Source: Aulostomus chinensis | Lineage: Eukaryota > Chordata > Actinopteri > Syngnathiformes > Aulostomidae | NCBI GenBank assembly: GCA_037954235.1 | Contig: JBBMOA010000012.1 | Span: 10,576,144 to 10,640,143 of the forward strand | DNA: 64,000 nt | Reading direction: 5' to 3' | Shown here: in pieces, positions 34,701-48,300 of the stretch | Layout: each line of letters starts with the position of its first letter | How positions within the stretch are numbered: the stretch's first letter is position 1 | The notes under the pieces: generated by a model | The model's input: only the letters and a program-made list of their open reading frames with translations | The model's database searches: none | What the model was told of the DNA's origin: nothing | Translations under genes and position numbers: made by a program

Positions 34701-36499
34701 TTTTAAAAGGCATGGTCATTTTAATACAGTGAACCCGAAAAATGTTTTGGCTAGTGTAACCCAAAGTGTCTTTCGGTCTCATTTGAGATATTCGTGGTTT
34801 GATATCATGTAACCTTTCACAGCTCAACCAGAGTAAAAGTGAATTGGATTTTGTTCTTTGGAACCCTCGTGGTGTTACATTTGGCTCAAGAGTTATACTT
34901 TAGGTCTCATGTGGGGTTAGCCCTCAGATATCTGCTGTTAGTGCCAATGCAAACTGGTCCTCCTCTTTAGTAATCTATCTTATTATCCGCTTCTATGACT
35001 TGTATAAATTTGGTTGGCACTAACCTGTATGAAGGAGGCTTTAAAATACATATCCTAAGTTCTGTGTCTGCCCATACAATTTTAGTATTTCAATTTGCTG
35101 TTAAAATACTTATAATAATATAATAATTGAACAACTCTGCAAGTTAAGTGCTCATAATACTACACTAGAATCAGCTTCCAATAATTTGTTTTTTACATTT
35201 TTATCAATGGCTTATTGTCACATTTTCTGCTTGAGCAGTATAAAAGCTCCAGTGCACATAAATATGGGTGCTTATTTTTTTAAATATGGTTGCTTATTTT
35301 TTTACTTAGGATTCTTCTTTTTAAGTTTAGCTGTATATTCCCTAACCTCGGTCAGCATGGCACTTACAGGGGGATTTTTAAGTGTCCAACATTGTTATTC
35401 CAATTCTGCTACAGTGGCATGCTGCTGCAGCCAGTTTCTGTAAACCTCCGTATTTTTTAACAAGGTGACTTTGTGGCAGTTTTACAAGTAATTACACCAC
35501 ATGGTTCTTGCAGGTCTGGTCACACAGCCTGTTCTCAGGCCTGTTCTCTTTACTCAAATCTCAGGCCTTCTTTTATATTCCTGCTGCTGCAGAAATCCTT
35601 TCACCTTTGCTGTCATTCTCCTACTGCGCAGCAGAGTCGGTCTCTTGTTGGAACACATCTGCCACACTGCAGTGATGCTGCGGAGCTGTCGAGCCTCATT
35701 GCCACTTAATGAACAAACGTATTTCTGGTAGATTCTTATCTTTGGTTAAATGGGGAAGCTGTCTGCACTACTTATGCAAAATGAATCTTAACATCACAAA
35801 TGAACATTCAGCTGTTTCCTTACCACATATACTGTCATGCGCTGCATTAGATTTAACTTGAACTGCTGTAGTTTTAATTAACAGAGGGATTTGTATTCTC
35901 GCTACTAGGGATTAGGCAAATACCCCTTTGATGAGTGCCTCAGTCATTATTCTGTCATAAAATAGAAATTACCAACATTTCTTTGAAAGAAATCACTAGT
36001 ACTGTATCACATCCATGTTTTCTTGTATATCTGTCATGTATGACATGACTTCCTCATTCATACATGAGGTGAAATGATGCTGCAGGTCACTAATAAAGAT
36101 ATATTCATTGCTACCCACATGACCTTAAGATACATTCATTTTCAGAAATACCAGTTAAGAAGATTGCTGGAGAAATCAATGTATTAATGTTAATAATTGT
36201 GGATAAACATATGTGTAACTTTTATAAATGAAGCTATACATGTGGAGTGATGTGTAAATTATGTGCCATCATTTTCTTGGTTGCATGACATGTGGGTTTG
36301 GGAATACGTAAGCCTGTCTTATCTTTGCCGAAGCGCTGTCTGTGCTGAATCAGCAGCAGGAAGAAGCCACTTCAGGCGTTTGAGTTGGGTCCTGTACTGT
36401 CAGCACCCATAAAAAAGACACAGGAGCATGTACATTTGTAGCGTGATCTGCTGCCATGTGTCATCTGTTTTTTTGGGCCCGGTTAAGGACACAAGGGGA

Positions 36500-36860
36500 C
36501 AGGATCTGAATAAGCTCTGGGAGTACAGGCAGATCACGCCCATCAGACGCATTGTAATGGCAAATAAAGGCGTCAGGGGCCTTGTTAGTACAGGAAAGCC
36601 TGCCACCCATTGTCCCTGTCCTCTCCCTCCACTAAGCCGGGTACGCTACCAGGGTTAAATAAGCGTAGGTCTTGTGTAATGGCCATTACTGCTGTAGTCG
36701 GCTTGAGGCCACAATTCAGTCATTTCTCTCCGTTTCTAATATGAGTCCCCCTTAATAGCCGGGGTCCCCGTTTCATTAGGCCATTCACATATTGGCAAAG
36801 AGGCTACGATGAATTAATTATTGATAATCCAAATGATCCAGTTTAATAATAGGTTCTATG
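36500..36860. promoter_or_regulatory. possible conserved non-coding element
   Basis: This stretch is free of simple repeats, has balanced composition and includes homeodomain-type cores (gaattaattattgataatcc near 36811-36830) beside GC-rich words such as taagccgggtacg. It looks like the conserved enhancers found in introns of vertebrate genes, but conservation cannot be seen from one sequence. Treat it as a place to check. Confidence 0.2.
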
Positions 36861-39244
36861 AGTCATGCAGAAAGGTTGGAGAAATACGACAACAAACTCA
36901 GCATGCTGGAGAGGCTGGGTGCATTGTTAATGTCTGGCCACAGGTTCAGGCAGCATGGTCGCATATATTGCAGAAAGACAATTAGAGCTTTGGCAATGCT
37001 GGATATCTGGAGGTGACTGAGTATCGCCTCCAGAAATCCATAAATTAAAATCTCATAACTATCCATAAGTGCACATTAGCTGACACATTGTAGCAAGCTT
37101 GCTCATCTAGTAAACTATGATGAACACAAGTGAGCTTACAATGCAGTGTGAATTGAACACTCAGAAGACTCAATTGGACGTTTGTCTCACAAACTAACAT
37201 GAGTTGTAACCTCACTGTGACTGACCTCTTCGCTCTACTGCTTTTGTGCTCAGCTCTGATGTGTAGTCCACCACCTGTGCTGCAGACACCCCTGAGAGGG
37301 TAGTAAACAATGGAGTTGGAGCCCTCTCTGCTAGCCAAACTGTCTAATGACACAATTTTCTAAGGTACCAAAGCATCTTTATTGCATTATAATCTTTATG
37401 AGAGAAGTTTTCACATTTGCGTTTGTATACGCTGATTCAGATACAGCAGGGAAATGGGAGCTATTATTCTTTTAACTGCCAATAGGGCTGCAACCAATTG
37501 GACTGGGAAGAACACACACACTCATGCATGGAGCTTCGTTATAGGTCAGAAGACAGCAAGGGTTTGGGGGAAATAACAGTGAGATGTCTGCCTGCCATGA
37601 GCTTGGAGCAGCTCTGAATTTCAGTTGTGGCAGAGACCTCTGTGCCTTATGACTGCAGCAGATACCTCTCCTGCCATGCTTGATTAAGATTGAAGCTCAT
37701 CTAATCAATGGAAGTAAAAGCCAGTCACTCTGTGAGATGTAAGAGAGGTGTGGCTCTTTATTTCAAACTCTGCTGAACTCAGGAAGGTAACTCACACTCC
37801 AAACATAACAATTACTGCACCTAGTGGTGCTGGATTAGCATATCTAGGATCATATAAACTATATTTAAATATAAATGGCCACAATTTTGTGCTTCCATGT
37901 AGATTATACCCAGCTCACGTTACCCTGTGGTCTCTGTCTTTCATTCATTTGGCAGACTCTCACTGGAGCGATTCCATATTTGTAGCTGTGAGATTGTATT
38001 TGAATGATCTTTTTAGCAGTCTCATTGGATGTTTCATGTCAACTCTTATTTCTTGTTAAGTCATCTCATGACCACAAAGCTGTAGTGTGTAGAAACGGTT
38101 TCCTCAAAGTACCACTGTCTTTTGAGAGAAACAATCGTCTGACACATTATAGATCACCTAAGATGGTCTTCAATATCCACGAGGGTTTGCGAGACTTAAA
38201 ATTTGATTTTCATTTTGAATAACTGGAACATCTTTAATATTCTCCTCTGGGAATATTGACCTGTGCCAGCTGTGCTTTCTTGCAGTCTCTGCCAGCAAGT
38301 TGACTCATACACCACTGCAGCGTCATGCCTGTGTAGCCCTGCTTCCTTTTACCCACAGAGGTGTCTTTTTGTCTGTCATCACTCTTCTCATTCTCTCTAG
38401 TGTTAGCTTGGTAAACAACGATGGCAAGTGCAGAGCCTCTTGGACCCGTTTTAGCACTAAAGGAACCCAGCAGGAGTGCATTACTATGCATTTCAGGCAA
38501 ATGAACAAGGAAAGGCTAAGAGTTCAAGCACGCCTACATGCAAGCCATGCTACAGAAAAGTGCTAATAAAATATGCTAACTCCACAGATGTAGTTGTGCA
38601 CCTGAAGGATCAGCACACCGACCTCTGTCAAGATTTATGAGAGGTTGGTCACAGCCTCTATTTCAACACTTAGCCTTAACCGTGATATCCTATTTGTGGC
38701 CATTCAGAATTCTCAAAGCAAGCAGGCTAGTCCTTAGAGTTTCAACTGAGGGAATTACTTTGTTTGAAAGTAAATGTACTGAGATGCTGATGTGCTTGAC
38801 GCACAGTACTTTTAACTTCACTTCATTTACGACATCAATTAGATTATTAATTTCAAAGGCATAATCTCAAGGATCAAAAGACACACAAGTATTTACCAAA
38901 GGAAAAGTGCTGTTACAGTAGCCTTGTTAACTTTATCTTTCAATAAAAATGAAAAAAAGCCCTAAAAAAAATCAGTTTTTCCTCGCTGTATTGAAAATGA
39001 TATAAAATAAATCAATACTTTTCAATGTGCTGTATGGAGGTTTAAATTCCAGCACTGTGTTGGAATCCACTTGACCACACAGACTTGTCCATTCACAGCG
39101 AACTGCACATGCACTGGAAACTCAACTGAATAAGTACAGACTATGCTGAATGTCATCTAAAACCACAAACATGTCAGTCATCGGAGAAGACGCCTGAGCT
39201 GGGATTTCTGCCAGCAGGCTGCCGTTTCAACTATTCAAACATAT

Positions 39245-39376
39245 TAAGCGTCAGTTATTACAATGGAACTGTCTTGTCTTTTTGTTTCCTACCAGTTCTG
39301 CTCTCTGAATCATATGATCTTCTGTCACTATGCACTGTCTGACTTGACTGTGCATGCTGGAGATGCTGTTTGCAGC
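39245..39376 (+). repeat. dispersed repeat, copy 2 of a pair
   Basis: It shares ordered words with 14259-14380 (agcg.tcagttat, tttttgtttcct, cagttctgctc, gatcttctgt, gtttgcag). It is diverged and has small insertions relative to the first copy. Confidence 0.6.
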
Positions 39377-41308
39377 AATCACTAGAGCCCTGCCCTGTTG
39401 ATCTACTTTGAATATGTGTTAATAGGAACTCCCAGTGGAGTTTTTTGTTGTTGTTTTGGATTGTAAACCCACTCTTCGTAAAGCTCAATCCTGGGCTTAG
39501 TGGGAGGGAGCAGGTAATACTGTTGGTGACCTTCAAGCTCTCCTCATATTTGTATAACCTGTGTGTTTGTGACTTGGCTGAATATATGTAGGACCAATAG
39601 ATCAGATCTTTAAAATGCCCTCAGATGTATATGCTTTGCCAAAAGCAGCCCATTCAGTCACCCTGCTTTCACCCGGTGTCTGTAGCCTTATATCTTTCTC
39701 TTGTGAATGAAATGACGAAGAACTGATGGGAGTCTTAAGATTGAAATTGGCTATTTTAATGTAAGTGTGTCACATAAAGGATTGATGGCTCATTTCTTCT
39801 CTTAAATAAATCTAGTTGTGGCCTCTTTGAGTCAATCCTGCTCTCTAAACTGGATCGGCACTCTTCTGACTGGTGGGACTGTGTGCACGGGTATCAGGAG
39901 GTAGCACACTGCAGGATGATGAAATATAATCTGCTCAATAATTTTTGTTGTATACAGGGGAATTATGCAGCTTTCTCAAGAGTCTGATAAGTGGCACCTT
40001 CAAATGTGATTTGGGATTTAATTTTGCTTCTACGTTTCACGCTCCTATGAAATCTCACCCACAGCCATATTGTATTTGTATTGCCTTCTTGAACTGTTGG
40101 TAATGGAAACTTAACATTTCCTGCTGTGGTTTCAAATCGAATGCTTTTCACTGATAAACCCCTGCAAGTATTTGATTGTGAAGCAGGCAAAGGAAATGCA
40201 TTTTATTTGTCATACAGATTAGCAGTGCTTTGTTAGTATAGTAAGGATGCCCCCCCCCTCCCCCATTGTCATTTTTGATTGGCCGGTTTGTAGCAGGAAA
40301 GGAAAGAACAGAATTTGTATGATGTTATGTTAACTAAGACAGAAAACTCTTGACAGTCTGCTCACTATTTTTTTTTTTGTCGATACATTCAGAACTATCA
40401 TTACTTTTGCTCGTGCCACAACTCGGCTGGTTTGTACACTTATTTAAAGGCTCATTATAAATTGCTGTGCTGGTGTCACAAGTTCATACGTTTTGGAATA
40501 TATTAACAAGCCTATATGGTCTGAACTTTTTTGTACAAGTAGATGTCGGAAAGAACCATTTTAGAAATCGCTCCATTATGGGGCAAGTGCCTGGTGCTGA
40601 CTGCAGCCCCAGAGCACACTCCAGTGGAATCCAGTTGAGTAACTGGCTACCATCAAATTATACCCACTGAAGGTGTTGTCAGACAGTATTAACAACAACA
40701 ATCTCAGCCTGTCATTGTGGAAAAATGGACTTGCAGTGAGCGTAATTGGAAGGTAGCCAGTTGCCCCATCAGATTACATTAGAGAGGGCTCTCACGCCAT
40801 ACTGGACCGATTTAAAAAAAAAAAAAAAAAAAGGTTATTTTTATCAGTCAGATAAATAAGTTAGGAAAATAGGGTCCAGGTTGAAAAAAACAAAGACCAA
40901 AATCCCCTTTAAGGAAATAAAATAATATGATAAACACGCCACAATCAACTGGCTAATGGATTGAACAAACTAGTCAACTATGCAAATCTTTGGTTGTGGC
41001 AAGCCCAGTTTGTTGGCACGTCATAGAGCCAAAGCACAACTTTAAACGTTCTATGATTTTTTTTAAATGTACTGTTATATTATGTATATTCTGTGTTTAT
41101 TTCACTGTGTGTGTCAAGCATGTTTTACACAAACATTTCCACTGGAATAAATAAAGGCCTCTTTTATCATAAATGCAGCATAAGAGTGACCTGCAATTGC
41201 TCATGGATGGCAGAAATATATTGAATTTAATATCATTTATATATTATTGAAATATCACAATATATTAAAAAAGCAGGGCTTAACATTTCCCCTCCTTCAT
41301 GACTGCAG

Positions 41309-41458
41309 TCAAGCTCCACAACTGAGGTGAAGGAGATGAGCGCAGTGGAGGGTATAAAGCAGCAGTTGGGGGAGGGGTCAGTGGAGCATGTCTACAGCGC
41401 GGAGGGCAATTTCAGAGCACCCAGAGAACATTGGAGAGTGGGTGTGAAGAGTAGGCAG
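41309..41458 (+). other. candidate 50-codon cassette exon of pkp4
   Basis: A canonical-looking acceptor (cttaac branch-like word, then tttcccctccttcatgactgcag-type tract, AG at 41307-41308) opens 150 nt with no stop in phase 0, ending at CAG|GTCTAA. The phase equals that of intron 2, so inclusion would add 50 residues between SVKEQ and ELQFER without a frame change. The peptide starts SSSTTEVKEMSAVEG and is rich in Glu, Ser and Gln. About two thirds of third codon positions are G or C, against an AT-rich intron. I know no counterpart in mammalian PKP4. The donor has C at +3 and is weak. Confidence 0.35.
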
Positions 41459-41594
41459 GTCTAAGTGCGGTGGAGGGACTTAAGTTGAGACAGATCACAA
41501 AGGAAGCCAAGAGCTTATCAATGTGAGTACGCCGCTTGCTGTGGATGTAATTGTCTAATAATGGACATTAGATGGGACAACTATGGAGAGTAAG
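41353..41594 (+). other. candidate TATA-driven alternative first exon of pkp4 (would begin MESK)
   Basis: TATAAAG at 41353-41359 could start transcription near 41383. About 200 bases later, ATG at 41583 (A at -3, G at +4) reads ATG GAG AGT AAG and meets the strong donor AAG|GTGAGG at 41594/41595. Spliced to 42285, only 690 bases away, it would give MESK-ELQFERL in frame, replacing the first 43 residues. Several short upstream ATG frames precede it. It overlaps the cassette-exon reading of the same block, so at most one may be right. Confidence 0.35.
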
Positions 41595-42284
41595 GTGAGG
41601 ACCTTGTCATCTGAACTGTATGATGACGAGTCAGGCCTTTTTGCATCATGGCCGTGGGGAGCAGGTCCTCTTGGCACTGGCAGGGCGATGGTGTGGAATG
41701 TATTTCATAGCTGGAGAATTAATATGTGGGTTTTTTTTATTTTTAATTCATGTGCATCATATTTTGTTTCTATGTACAAAAGACACTCTGTGGGTCTTAT
41801 GAGTGTCATGATGCAGGCCTTGGAGCTAGAGAGTTGTAAGAGTAATAGTCTCACTTGCACAAGACAATTAGTCTTATGCGGATTCCTTCATGTCTCCCCA
41901 AGGAACAGTGCTACCAAGGCTAGATATCACCCACCTTAAGTGGTGTTCATCTTTGTGTGGGCTAAATAAATTAGCAGTACTATATAGCGAGTGTGTATAT
42001 GTGACTTTATATGTCACAATGTATATGGTATCTATTTTTAAGTAGCTTATAATCAAACATTTTCATTTAACTTGTTAGCTGTGCCTTAAACTTGTGTCAT
42101 CCTTGACTAACATGCCATGAAGTAAACGCTGTTGGAACATGCTGTTAAAGTGTCATATGCCTACTGCTTACTGACTCCGAAGTTGTCATTTCAGTCAATA
42201 AAACTATATAAAGCTTAATTTGAAAAGAATTTATTTCTGACTTTTACGTCCTGATATCTTTTTTGTTGTTTTGTTTACGTGCAG

Positions 42285-42397
42285 GAGCTCCAGTTTGAAC
42301 GGCTAACCAGGGAGCTGGAAGTGGAGAGGCAGATTGTGGCAAATCAGCTGGAAAGATGCAGACTCGGGGCCGAGTCACCAGCTGCTTGTAGCAGCAG
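42285..42397 (+). CDS. pkp4: pkp4 coding exon 2 (coiled coil, residues 44-81)
   Basis: The acceptor gtttacgtgcag is followed by 37 codons and two bases, ending CAG|GTAGGG. The peptide ELQFERLTRELEVERQ continues with QLERCRLGAESP, one of the most conserved segments between p0071, delta-catenin and ARVCF. It forms the N-terminal coiled coil of the family. Heptad-like spacing of Leu/Ile/Val with charged residues between is visible. The last two bases (AG) join C of the next exon to give Ser. A CA-rich stretch begins 17 bases after the exon end. Confidence 0.98.
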
Positions 42398-45300
42398 GTA
42401 GGGAGAATATTCACACACATACCCACACACACAAACAGAGCCACACACACCAACACATGGCATTTCATCCTTCACAGTAGTGACTAACTGGCTACGTTCC
42501 ATAGTGTAACCTTATGGTATGGTGATGCTCACATCTGATTGTGATACACATAAACGTGTGAAATACTGCAGTCTTAATCGAAGGTAGCAAGCAACACTTC
42601 CACATAATTTAGGCCATTAAGTGCGCAGGACTTCAGTCACCATTAAGTTTAATTCCAATGAAATACAACTGTGTTTGTGTGTTTATCGGTGACAGCACCC
42701 GTGTGTGTGTGTTTGTGCATGGTAGCAGGGTGTCATTTGCTCTCCAAAGCGCGGCTGTCAGTGTGAAGTGGTTTTTGTGTTTGTCCTGGGATCTCATCCC
42801 CACTTCATCAGCTCAGACACTGCTGCCTGACACCTCAGTGACCACACATTCTGTCCTGTCAGCTGTGGCTCAGGCACGTCAAGTTAGTTTGTACTGTTCA
42901 ATAACACATCAAACACCCCCAATGGGTTTCACAGGTCTGCTGTGATGAATGTCTGACATCAGTCTCAGGCCCTGTTAAGACCTGGTATAACACATGTAAT
43001 GGATGGCCAGATGACGAGTGGACAGCTCTTATTACAGTCATCGCGGAACACGAGAATCAACAAGATGCGACCGTATTTGAAGGTTGTTTCTGTTTTTTTT
43101 CATCAAAGCAAATACATTTGTACCAAGAAAATAAGCTCATCATTTTTATCCAAATCAAAAGCAATCGTGGTATTTCCCTGTCTGCGCTGGTGAAGTGCAG
43201 CTTGCTATTTTAGGGGCTGGTCAGTCCCCATCTGCTCCATTTTCACATTTCAATGCAGCCAAATTTACAGTGTAATTGGTTCAATTTACATAATTTTCTT
43301 TTTATGTTGTCTGACAAAGAAGTGAGTTTGAAATAGAGTTTTTATAGCAGCTTATCTGCACCACCTGTTAGCCAGCAGTTGTTCCACAGCGGCTGGGCTG
43401 CTGATAGAATCATTGCTTTACAATTGTCATGTCGTCAGACATAATCCGGGATGAATCCGGGATAATAATCCCAGCTCTGCTTACTGATTTTAATAAAAGA
43501 TCAATCAGAGAGAGAGCTAAAGGTGACCCAAGGCTTCCTTCTGCACAGAATACACAGAATCATTCTTTTGTCCCATAGACACTGAAACATCTGGCTGGTA
43601 TTTTAAGATTTACACACACACGCAAAAAAAACCCCAAAAAACTATTTCAGATAAAAGTTTATCACTTAGAAAAAAAAATGTAGATTTAAGGATATAATGA
43701 TGAGAGTTCAATAAAAATGCATTTTAGTTCGAAATAGAGGTGCACAGACCTCCTCCCTGGTATCCTTAGAAATCAATGATGTATGGAAACAGTATTTACC
43801 CAGTATTTTCAAGTAAACGCACACATCATTCACAGTTCATTCTGTTATGAACATAAAAACCAGCATACTGTGTTGCTTTAGAAGTGTGACCACATCTTGT
43901 TCCTGATCAAGAATATCCAGTTATATTCAGAATCAATTAACAAGAGGCATCTCATTGAGCTTGTGAAGACACTGACATCTTACTTCAAGAAGACTGTTTT
44001 CTTCCATATAAACTCAGTATGGGGGGTTCCTCCTTTACCCTCGTCCATGTCTCCATGTAGAGCCACTTTATTACAATGCACTCGTCAAAAGGGGCTGGCG
44101 GCTGCATTCACTGTGGACAGGATGATGATGCAGTTGAGGTATATATGGATATGACACTTGGCGTTATCAAGGGCTGTAATGGCTGTGTGTGATCTGTTCT
44201 GGCTTTGTGATTATAATAAGCCCTGCGCTCTTAGATGATGCATCGATGCACTCTAGCCTGCATACCTGTAAAAAAGAAGCCGCCTACTACCAGCAGATTG
44301 CAGCACTTGGGAGTTAGAGTGTCCGTTTCCCCTTTAATCCTATTCAGACAGACAGGTATAGCAGAAGCTTTGAGTGCTTCCATGAAGATTTTTGGACAAC
44401 AGCTCTCTGACGTTGTACACAGACAGGTTATTTACATTCATTTTTCCTTAAAAAAGAACCTTTATTTAGGCCTCGATTTGACCAGCTATGCCAGAGATTA
44501 TTTTTGGAGATTCAAGGAACACGATTGCTTTCCCTGGGTTGTCCCTGTAGTCACTTGATCATGACAAACATTTTACAAACTTAAGTAGATAAAAAATTAA
44601 TCTTAATTAAATCTTAATCTCAATTAAAGTTGTATTTAGCAAGAGTTTTTTTTTTTTTTTTTGCTGTGTGTGCAAGTTGAGTTTTTGAAAAATCCTACCT
44701 TTGCTCGTCTTCATAATCCACTCCATCATCAGTGGCAGGTACACATATAGTCTAGCAAATAAAAATAAACTTCAAAATTGATCTGTTACACTTTGCTATC
44801 AGTAAAAGCTATACAATTTAACAAGGAACATTATTCTCTTGGAATTGGATAGCAGGTCAATAGCCTAACCCTTTAATTTATCGTTGGATTGATTAATTCC
44901 ATCATAACTCTGCTAACTCTTTAGCCTGCAGACATGTCTGTATTAAATCTTCTCAAATATGGTTAGGGGGCCTCTATTAGAAAGAGAGCTTTCTTTGATT
45001 TTTTTTTTTTTTGCTTTATTAATTAATTTTATGGAATTTTGATAAAACTGCTCAAATTTGTTCCCTTCACACCGAAATTGGTGAGTACAAGCAGCTCCAG
45101 CTGACTTATGGCATCATTAGATGCGTCATGTGTTCATGTTTACTTTCTCTAACGTTTCCATGTTTGAAATTCCTCATTGTCGGCTTGAATGGGATCAAAC
45201 GAGGCTGGATTAAGAGTGTGTAACACTCCTTGGAATCACAGGTGTCATCATATTCAGTGCATATTTGTATTGCAGACATGATTAACTGTACACTGTATAT

Positions 45301-48300
45301 ATGTGCAAAAGCAGTGAGGAGAATTCCTGGCCTGCTAATGATGTGATAATCCATTCCTCTTCTCAACAGTTGTTTCGCATGTGTTTTGCTTATTATGGTT
45401 TGCTAGCTACTATCTAATGATGTTCGTCATTACTGACATAATTTTGGAATAAACCCTTTTTTCTCCCTCTCATTAGGTTGTTAGAGCGATTAGTCCCAAG
45501 ATGAAAGCACACCTAGCCCCCTGCAAAACTTGTTTAAAAAAAAAAAAAGTAATTAAAAGATGAATTGATCAAATTTTATTTTTAAAGCCCACAATCAAAA
45601 ATCAGAATTTGCTTTGAGGGACTTTATAATCACAAGTGCCTTCCTCTGTCCTTCCCAAAATCCCTTTTAACAGGGAGAAAAGGGCGAAACCGTCAGGGAG
45701 ACGCAGGATCCCTCTCCCAGGATGGATAGACGAGACAAGATGTTCTTAATCCCTGTAATGACATTTTACTAATCGTGTCTCAGTCTCCGTGCCTGCACCA
45801 TTTTGTAGTCTTTGAGGTCCCTGTAACTTTTATAAATGTGTGTAATATGCATTAATGTTACCATTGATAATGGTGAAAGAGTGAAATCTGGAGAATTAGC
45901 TCAACAGACACAAACTGATACTCTGTGATATTCTGGTTGATTTGGAATCCCAAACACTTTCTGAACTTCTGACACTTGGCTTTCTTTTGACCCGCTGCAA
46001 TTCCTAGGACATAGTTCTAAGCCCGAAAATGTCCCAGCTTCAGGGGCACTGCTGTGTTTTTTAATGACCAGGGAAGTATGTGCATGGAGAGTGTATGTAC
46101 GTGCAGAGCGCAAACCCTCGAGGCTGCAACATTAGCTGTTTATTCACACAGCCAGACAGCGCAACTTCTCACCAGTATCAATGTCTGCGCCAAGGTGTGA
46201 TTTCAGTGTTTGTGGGCTTGATGATCACTGCTTTATCTGATTAAAGTCACACACACTATAGCAGAAGTGAATCACCACAAAACACTGCAGATCAGCACCA
46301 CAACCAGGCATTGTGTGTAAAAATAACAATAGGATTGAGTAGATGTCCTGCGACAGAGGACATCAGATGATTGAAATGGTTGGTCAGTGTAGCTCAGGTC
46401 TCACTTGTGTTCACACTGCTAAAAGCTAATGCTGCTAGGTTTTTTAAGTACATGTAAATGCAGCAGATTTTCCCTGGGGGTGGAGGGGGGAGATCAGTAA
46501 CCATCAACATCAGCCGGGGACACTATAAAAGAAACTAGCAACACCCCTCATGCAGCATTTTAAAAGCAGCCATGAAGACATGAAATGGCTGTCAAAGGAC
46601 ATTTGTGTGTGAATGGAGATAAGCTTTAACCATTGAGGTCCTACTGCGTGGCTCAATAGCTCAGCAGGACAAGAGTAGAGATCACGGCACACTTACTTGT
46701 CTCAGAGGAGCCGTTGCATTTCATGACACCTCCAGAGTTGACCACCCTCTGTTTCTAGGAACAGTCATGGAGTGTTCATCAAACTGAACCTCAGCAAATT
46801 TCTCAGGACCTCTACCTAACTAAGTAGACTCTTTGGCACAGATTGAATTTTGTTCACCAATGCTGTAAACAGCAAAAATACACCCCAAGTCCTGCGCTGT
46901 TTTTGGTCTGAACACAGCCTTACTTGCCAAAGGGAATTATAGGTGCCTCCACCCAGCCAGTTGGCATGCAGCACGTATGGTACATCGTCATTAAGGTGGC
47001 CATTCCTCTACTTCATCTGCTGTGGCTCAGTGGAGCACAGCTAGCTCTTTTTAATTGCCTGTTTGCTCATTAACAGTCTGAGAGTTCTGCTTCTTAAAGC
47101 TCGAGTGTCACCTTAGATGCAAAAAAATAACAGCGACATCAGGTGCATGATGGTAATGACCAGGAAGTTTTCTATCCTTGTAGATAAAGGGCTTCGAGAA
47201 AGGAGAGAGCACTTATTCTGGTCAAGAATTATTTTCTTAAGCGCATATATAATTTGGTGATATAAATTATCGATTAGAATGTCCGTCTGCAATGGCTCAC
47301 GTGCATCAGCTGTGACCTTCGCTGTAATCACTTGAGAGCAGTAACCGCACTACAGGAATACCGCCATTAGTCTCTGGGAAAAAAAAAAAGTACATCTTCA
47401 ATTATATAGTATTGCAAGGGGTACAATGTATCTTTATATTGCAAGGTTACATCTTACAAGTACTCATCTAGTTTTGTTATTTATGCTGCATTTTTATCAG
47501 AAGAATTAAGGACAGAAATGTATCAAACTGAATGCTGGATCATTTTGGCATTCTGTGCAAGTATCGCACGGAACAGCTTTCACAATGACTCTGCTGCACA
47601 TCGCTGCCTCGATGCTAGGGCTTAATGATTATTCAAAATGTTCACGACGCTGTGTATCAAAATAACATTCTAGATGAAAATAATTGTTACACATCCCCAC
47701 AAAAAAAAAATCACATCATAATCATTTTTACATGTTTTGAAATGAAGGTGTGAATCATAATATAATGATGGTTATTCTTCAGATTTGTAATGCAATATTA
47801 CTCATGTGAAGCATTGAAAATAATAACCTTTGTCAAAGGTAAAAATAATTCCAGCAATGATCTGAGGTCAATCAGTAGACCAATTATTGAGCGGTGTCCA
47901 CGTGTAGATTTTGAAAATGAATTTGATATCTTAGTGAGTACCTTTTTTTGCTTTGTGCTCGCCATGAAGCATGAATCTTCATCTCCTGATCCAGAACCAA
48001 TAATTATCAATCACTCCACACTGACACCAGATCCATGCAGTTTTTGATGCTTGGTACTGAATTTGCTGGATATTTTCATTTCTAGCGTATTCCCTGACAT
48101 GTATGTCAAAGTGTGTGATTGTGTTTGTGTGAACACACTGTATTGATCATTACTGATACACCCAAGGACCTCACCTCATTCACTTTCTCCAGGATGAAAT
48201 CTCCTGTTGTGATTGTGACTTTGAGTCCTGCATGTTTGTTTCTCAAAAAAAGCATTAACTGCCACTGAAGGCACCTTTACGTCTCGTTAAAAACTGTTGT

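Larger units (their letters stand above)
25036..42284 (+). other. pkp4: pkp4 intron 2
   Basis: This 17.2-kb intron is phase 0. It contains retroelement fragments near 28.3-28.8 kb, a long CA tract at 31.7 kb, ATC-rich low-complexity sequence near 32.66-32.71 kb, one half of a dispersed repeat pair near 39.3 kb and an A run near 40.8 kb. It also has three places that look exon-like (26.6-26.97, 27.88-27.98 and 41.3-41.6 kb), listed separately. The rest is AT-rich with no feature I can name. Confidence 0.85.
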
